Shown here piece by piece: positions 58,500 to 64,000 of a stretch of DNA of 64,000 nucleotides; positions within the stretch are counted from its first letter, which is position 1, and every line of letters starts with the position of its first letter. The position numbers and the translations under genes were made by a program. Source of the DNA: Culex pipiens pallens (lineage: Eukaryota; Arthropoda; Insecta; Diptera; Culicidae); the NCBI RefSeq assembly GCF_016801865.2, contig NC_068937.1, positions 135,544,455 to 135,608,454 of the forward strand, in the 5' to 3' direction. The notes beneath the pieces are model-generated. The model had not been told where the DNA came from. It saw only the letters and a program-made list of their open reading frames with translations, and made no database searches.

Positions 58500-59750
58500 T
58501 AGGGTGGTTCAGGAAAATCAGACATTTAAATTATATTGATTTTTTTGCATCCAAAATATATTGAGCTTTTCAAACCAAGCATGTTTGCCGAAGACACCAA
58601 CATTTCATTTCGCAATCTTAGGCTTTTACGACTAATTTGAAGAAAATGCATCAGAGCAAACCTTTCAAAAATATTTTTTTACGTAACAATTCGGGGTTAA
58701 GTTTTAGATTATTATGATGTTCGGAACACTTTTAGAACTCTTAAAAAACAGACATTTTAATTTTTGAAAAAAAAGAGATTGGACTTTTTGGTAAAAGTTA
58801 CATTCAGTTTAAGGTAGAAAAGATGCAATTTTAAGACATCGGTTTAAGGAAGATTTCTAGCACAAAAAACGTTGAAAAAACTCTAAGGACTTTTTTAAAC
58901 TCGAGATATCTATAACTGAAAATGTTTATGGGACTTCCTTAACGAAATTCGAAAAAAGTCCAACTATACGTGTTACGTGTAATTTTTTCTTCTGAATCTA
59001 AATTCTCAGAATTGGCATTTCTGAATCGAAAAAAATTTCAAAAATCTCAAAAAATCAAAAATCTCGAAAAAATCGCAAAAATTTAGAGCATTACTCATTG
59101 AAGGTTGCATCTTTAATTGTGGTGCTATAACCATGGCAAGGGACCATCTATAAACAATGTGGACACTTTTTTGGAAACCTTTTAATTCAATTTTAAATCG
59201 AAAAATGCAGTTGAAAAATTTTGGGACCGATATTTCGACTTTTTTAAAACATCTTTATTGATTCAAAAGTTCATAACTCAGTCATAGAATTTTTTGCCCG
59301 TTCTGGAAATTTCTAAAAAGTTGGCATTTGATGTCCCCTAAAACATTTCTGAAAATAAAAAAAAATAAAAATAGTTTTTTTTGCAACCCAAGTTTTAGTG
59401 ACAAATAGTGAAATTAAAAATCACCAACATTTTTTTACCGTGTATTATTTTTTTCAGTGTACTTCTTATACTTACCATTCCTACAACTTTGCCGAAGACA
59501 CCAAATCGACCCAAAAATTCCTTCAAAAGAAACAGATTTTTAAATTTTCTTATATCGTTTTTGTATGGACAGCTGCCAAATTTGTAATGTAAATTATATG
59601 GACAAACTAATGATGCAAAATGGCTTCTCTGGACATACCGAAGGCATCAAAACAGTTACAGCAGGATGTTAAAAATACAAAAAAAATCTATTGACCGAAA
59701 TCTAAGAGGATTGCTCTCGTGGTTTATGGATAGCCCCCAAACAAAATAAA
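58500..59750. repeat. abundant-type dispersed repeat, non-coding
   Basis: TTTGCCGAAGACACCAA is present at about 58585 and 59491. TTTGTATGGACAGCTGCCAA, TATATGGACAAACTAATGA and CTCGTGGTTTATGGATAGC follow at 59565-59735. From memory these words belong to a repeat very common in culicine genomes; the family name is not assigned. A short end piece recurs near 4405. No intact ORF is present. Confidence 0.55.
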
Positions 59751-59901
59751 CGAATATTTCACCAAGTAGTCAAAAATTGGTCAATTCTTTTTTTCAAGAA
59801 AGTTTTAGTTGATGGTCAACATTTTAAATGGTCTTTTGAGATATATTCTGAAGAAACGATACCAGTAAGTACAGTATTCTGTCAAATTCCGATAACTTCC
59901 C

Positions 59902-61163
59902 CACGGAAAGGGGATCGATCGCCAAACCAGCGACCGAATTTTGCTGGGTTGGTTTTGCTGATATCAGCGAAATTTTTCTCTAAACCAGCGAAATTTTTCG
60001 CTGAAAAAGGTGGCTGCGCGAAATCAAATCCAGCAACTTGGTTTCGCTGGTTTGTTATTTCCGAAACGGTTTCTTTTCCAGCGAAAGTTTTCGCTGGTTT
60101 GATACACATCCTTCCGACAGCCGTCATAAATGTTTGTTATTGTTCACGTTCGGAAGCGATTTGTGGCAATCGAATTGCTTTAGGGGTTTTTTCAAAACAA
60201 AAAAGCATGAAAAAGTTCTGCATCAAGTGTTCAGCATTAAAATACATACTCAACAGGTGAGGGTTCTTTTCAATGAAAAGAAGCACGTTTCCATAAAGTT
60301 CTCGCAGCAGAAAAATACGGTGCAGTGAAGCTGGAGATGTATTTGTACTGCTGCATAGATGAGTGCACAAATTGTCGCAGGTGGCAGCAAGAATCGTAGG
60401 CGAGGAACTTGACCATGGCCGCGGAACAGTTTGTGCTGTGGCAAGTAAGTACAACCTGGTTTATTTTGGCATAGGCTTCTGCCGCCAAAACAAAAAAAAC
60501 AAACGTCGGTGATAAAAACGCTGATCCAGTGCAAAAAAACACTGGTCCAGTCGAAACATTCGCTGAACCAGCGGATTTTTTGCCGGAACCAGTAGAATAA
60601 TCTCCTGGTTGATTTTGGTACGAGCTGCTGCCGCGGAAAAAAAATCCGGACGTCAGCGATAGAAAACGCTGATCCAGCGTGAAGGAACACCAGTTCAGTG
60701 AAAAAATCCGCTGGACCAGCGAATTGTTTCCCAAAACCAGCACAATAATCTACTGGTTGATTTTGGTACGAGCTGCTGCCGCCGGAAAAAAAACCCGGAC
60801 GTCAGCGATAGAAAACGCTGATCCAGCGTAAAAGAACACTGGTCCAGTGAAGAAATCCGCTGGACCAGCGAATTGTTTCCCAAAACCAGTACAATAATCT
60901 CCTGGTTGATTTTGGTGCCCTGCCGCTTTTTCCAAACCAGCGAGAAAATTTTCTGATTCTAGCAAAACTGATCCCCCAAACAGCGACATTTTTCACCAAA
61001 CCAGTGTTTTTTTTCACTGGTTTGGTAGAATTTCATCGGTTTCCAAACCAGCGAAAAAAATTAGCGATTCTAGGTAATTTTTGTGCAGGCTGAGAAATTA
61101 GCGACATTTTTCGCTAGTTTTAGCGAACTTTATCGCGATTTGGCGATGGATCCCCTTTCCGTG
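59902..61163. mobile_element. 1.26-kb foldback element full of CCAGCGAAA/TTTCGCTGG palindromes
   Basis: The ends CACGGAAAGGGGATCGATCG then CCAAA (59902-59926) and its inverse (61139-61163) form 25-bp terminal inverted repeats with one mismatch. Inside, perfect or near-perfect palindromes recur: CAGCGAAATTTTTCGCTG (59986-60003), CCAGCGAAAGTTTTCGCTGG (60078-60097) and CGCTGGACCAGCG. A 150-bp tandem repeat occupies the centre. ORFs on both strands reflect the repeats only. It is probably a non-autonomous DNA transposon with extreme secondary structure. Confidence 0.85.
60450..60905. repeat. ~150-bp minisatellite, three copies, within the foldback
   Basis: CTGGTTGATTTTGGTACGAG starts units at about 60604 and 60752, and the next copy begins at 60902. 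A more diverged first unit starts near 60453. Spacings are 148-150 bp. Each unit contains GAAAACGCTGATCCAGCG, CTGGTCCAGTG-like and CGCTGGACCAGCG palindromes. Confidence 0.85.
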
Positions 61164-61306
61164 CCTTATCGAGGAAGAGATTCTTCGAGCTAGAGAGGAC
61201 CTAGTGGAAAAAAGATCATCGAAGTATGCAGTTTTAAGGGAATGAAGAAAGCATCGATGAATAGAAAAAATAGCGAAGATCGACACCCCAAACCCGCCAT
61301 CTTTGT

Positions 61307-61555
61307 GTGCCATTTTCCAATATGAAGAATCGACCAGTCCAACTGCGAATAAATCCTCGTCCATTAAAACAGTTGTTAATGAGTGGACGCGTGAAGCAAT
61401 ATCTCATGACATCTTCCAAGCTGCAACCGCCGGCCCAATGCTGTGATCAGGTGATATCTCCTTTCCGTGAAGATCGGGTGGTCGTCGGTTGGGACCATCT
61501 TTGCCGCGTGGACTCAGGTGATGTATCCCATTCCGCAAGCTTTCTACCAGCTTGA
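61307..61555 (+). CDS. weak ORF candidate, 82 codons, no recognised family
   Basis: The frame from 61307 (better start perhaps 61322, AATATGA) to TGA at 61555 reads through a GC-richer stretch immediately right of the foldback element. The peptide is basic at the start (KNRPVQLRINPRPLKQLLMS) and shows no known motif. CAG|GTGATATC near 61449 could be a splice donor. An overlapping frame is open on the other strand, so coding status is doubtful. It may be a remnant of a transposon. Confidence 0.2.
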   Translation: MPFSNMKNRPVQLRINPRPLKQLLMSGRVKQYLMTSSKLQPPAQCCDQVISPFREDRVVVGWDHLCRVDSGDVSHSASFLPA

Positions 61556-62705
61556 CCAACCGAGGCTGATATTACAAGCCACCACGTTATCAACGTCTTC
61601 CTCACGGGAGGATGATCCCATACGGGCATGCTCCTGCTGATCATCAGGCGAACCCCCGCGATGGGAAAACCGGTCATTACCACGTCCGCGATGGGAGTGA
61701 AAACTCTCCCCCTCTCCAGATCGGGAACAACAACAGCTTGGTGCTTGGACCGCCTTCAGAATGGTTGATAGGCCACAATCTGGGTCTGGCAAGAAAGCGA
61801 GAGAGTGCGTGCGTGTTTGATATTCGCACTCTATCAAGCTTAGACTTTTCATTAATTTTATTTTGATATTCAGCAGGTGCCCCTGACAGCCGTGGTGTTT
61901 TCAACCATATAAATTAACTTTTCCCCCTACTTGCTGTGAAATTGCGGTTTATGAAATCAATTAAAACCGGTGACACGAGAGCAGCAACGCATTTCACTTC
62001 TCAGGACCAAACACTTTACAACCTGCGAGCCAGTTCAACCTGTCAAGGAACTCCGCGTCCGAAGAAATCTTAAGTGGAATAAAAATGATTTAAGATAATT
62101 ATTAAACGACCTCAAATTGCCGGCCAGTCGTGTTCCCCCATCGGACCTGTTCCAGTTTGGCTAATCTGACCAAATGGGAAAGAAACACAAGACGTCTCAA
62201 TTCCGAAAACAGCACCACCACCTCCGGAGAAGTGGCCCATTCTGGAAACCCATCTCAAGCCACGGCGCGACTGACAGTGTGAAATTGATACAGATAAATT
62301 TGCATAAAAGCATCGTTTGTTATGAAATATTGGAAGATAAACTAATATCACACCAATTTGTTTCGTTTGAATGTATCGGATACCTGGAGGACCCGTTGCG
62401 TTGGTTGGAGGACGATGACGACTCTGGCCTGTAGCAGAAGGTGTTTGGATCCGGACCGGGCTGATTGCTGAAATTTGTCAGCCTAGTTAATGGGTGACGT
62501 TTGTTGTTTTACTTTATTCGACGGCGTGATATTGATGCTGGATGTTTGATTTAGATTCACTAGTGATCTAGGTTTTCAGTTTTGAATAAAAAATTATTCT
62601 TTTTTTTATATTTTCGCATAACATAATTCCGAACAGAAATCATTACAATGTGATTTTCTAGAATTTCGCACTTTTTTCGGGATTTTTTTTAGGATAATAA
62701 GGCAG
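61556..62705. other. mixed DNA, nothing firmly recognised
   Basis: 61600-61790 is GC-rich with CCCCGCGATGGGA and GTCCGCGATGGGAG words repeated. An 84-codon plus frame (61612-61866) and minus frames overlap it. The rest is AT-rich with no recognised repeats or exons. Confidence 0.35.
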
Positions 62706-62866
62706 TTAGTGGATGCGGAGACCAGCCGTTACCGTTGGATGGTTCGGTTCACCTGTGTTCTTGATCATTATTGTTGGTGATCTGTCTATACCAACTCCAG
62801 GGAGATAGCTGCTATACTTGGAATGACTTATCAACATTATTTGAAACTCAGGTCGTGACTGATATT
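62706..62866 (-). mobile_element. degraded SINE
   Basis: ATACTTGGAATGACTTATC, then CAGGTCGTGACTGATATTTG, resembles 57680-57735 (CACCTGGAATGACTTAACG, GGCCGGGACCGACATTTTAC) in the same orientation. The tRNA-like heads are no longer recognisable. Confidence 0.5.
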
Positions 62867-64000
62867 TGCTTCAACGAAAGATGAGGTCAAACATTTCTAG
62901 TCTTGAGAAGTGCTAACTTTTGAACGAGTTATCGCGATTTTACGATTTTATTTTTTTTTTTAAACTTGAACATAGCCGTTTATGGTCACCCGCGGCATAC
63001 ATGAACGACAGAACAAAGAGAAGAAAACAGTTTTTTTTCGTAAAATCGCGATAACTTTCGATGATTTCAAGTAAACCCCTTATGTTACAACATTGTCGAA
63101 CATTGTTAAACCCTAAAAAATACCCTGCAATGTTAGAAAAAAAAACAAGTTTTAATGTAAAAAAATGTTCTAAATGAAAAAAAAATGCTCTTTTAGGTTT
63201 GTTGCAGATTCGAAAAGTACGTTAAAGTTTCCATAAAATGACATGTCCCAAAATAATTTAAAGTCAAATAACGAAAATGGGAGAATTTTTGAAACATTTT
63301 TTGTAATCTTTCTTTTAAAAATCGACTTAAGAGGCAGTATTTGTAGATTCTGCTCGTTGTTCTAGAGGTCGTATCGAGGTGCTCCGATTTGGATGAAACT
63401 TTCAGTGTTTGTTTGTCTATACATGAGATGAACTCATACTAAATATGAACCCTTACTGTGAAAAAATGATTTTGTTTAAAACCTTAATATCTTTTTGCAA
63501 CAGCCTCCAACACCCACACTCCTATAGGTCAAAAGTTAGGGAATTTCATGAACTATAAGCCTACGGTATCAACTTTTTAACCAATCGCAGTTTTTCTCAT
63601 AGTTTTTCGACTTTTCTATAACAAAAATTTTACAACGTTTGTGTTTGCCCTGTAGGCTTCCATAGCGGCACTTTTTGGTCTCAAATTTGACATATTCGGA
63701 ATCCTCGGAAGACCAAAATGTGCTGCTATGGAAGCCTACATGGCAAACACAAACGTTGTAAAATGTTTGTTATACAAAAGTATTTTTTGAAAATTTAGTG
63801 ATTTTCAATGAATAAATACTCAATATTTTCACAAAATACCGTAATTTTTCGAAAGTACTCAAATTTTAAAAATTTGCAAAATGGAAATGAAACGAAACGA
63901 AATATGGTATGCACTTAATTAGAGTTTTATTTTAAAAATACTAAAATTGTCACAAAATTTCGAAAATGCACAAATTACCAAAAATAGCAATATGGGTATC
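62867..64000. repeat. dispersed repeat pieces, right edge
   Basis: 63369-63450 matches 45863-45945 (GTCGTATCGAGGTGCTCCGA, TTTGGATGAAACTTTCAG). 63475-63600 matches 46505-46630 in inverse. 63640-63680 and 63705-63760 form an inverted pair (TTTGTGTTTGCCCTGTAGGC, GCCTACATGGCAAACACAAA). The left part (62867-63366) is AT-rich with no gene. Confidence 0.6.

Noticed and set aside
60250..60743. Minus-strand ORFs of 146 and 157 codons with repeated blocks
   Set aside because: They translate the 150-bp minisatellite inside the foldback element; the repeat, not selection, keeps them open.

Overview
The window is intron- and repeat-rich DNA of a eukaryote, most likely a culicine mosquito (Culex or Aedes type). 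Pointers are composite SINEs with tRNA-like heads, many palindromic MITE-like elements (some with TA target duplications), short 62-nt introns, GTAAGT splice donors and an AT-rich background with GC-richer functional islands. The species call rests on remembered repeat families, not on a search. There are no operons and almost no protein-coding sequence; nearly all ORFs above 60 codons are chance ORFs in repeats or intron.

Layout. 1-6.5 kb: repeats (ATCCGCGC clusters, an 8-bp microsatellite, MITEs) and one GC-rich exon-like island at 3.4-4.2 kb. 6.5-22.7 kb: a nested repeat block built on a 904-bp tandem array (7331-20636, 14.7 copies) in a trimeric higher-order pattern of 2713 bp. The segment from a SINE head (6546) to a CA tract (20825) is bracketed by an exact 22-bp direct repeat. 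22.9-24.25 kb: promoter-like DNA, a long 5' leader and the first coding exon (24166-24253) of a secreted or membrane protein gene on the plus strand. It encodes only a signal peptide and ends at a strong GTAAGT donor. 24.25-64 kb is best read as the very large first intron of that gene, or intron plus intergenic DNA. It carries a palindromic TGAGT-rich repeat family, other foldback elements, a tiny 5'-truncated retroposon, SINEs with target duplications, a 1.44-kb (TTGAG)n microsatellite beside an assembly gap, and a 1.26-kb foldback element with an internal 150-bp minisatellite. One small gene-like structure lies antisense at 47.37-47.95 kb.

Two short motifs recur far beyond chance between 27 and 52 kb: TGGCAACACTG (resembling the Drosophila Motif 1 core-promoter element) and AAGATGGCGGC (YY1/Pho-like). 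With TGACAG and TGTTTAC words and GC-richer low-repeat islands, they suggest the intron holds regulatory DNA, though nothing here proves it.
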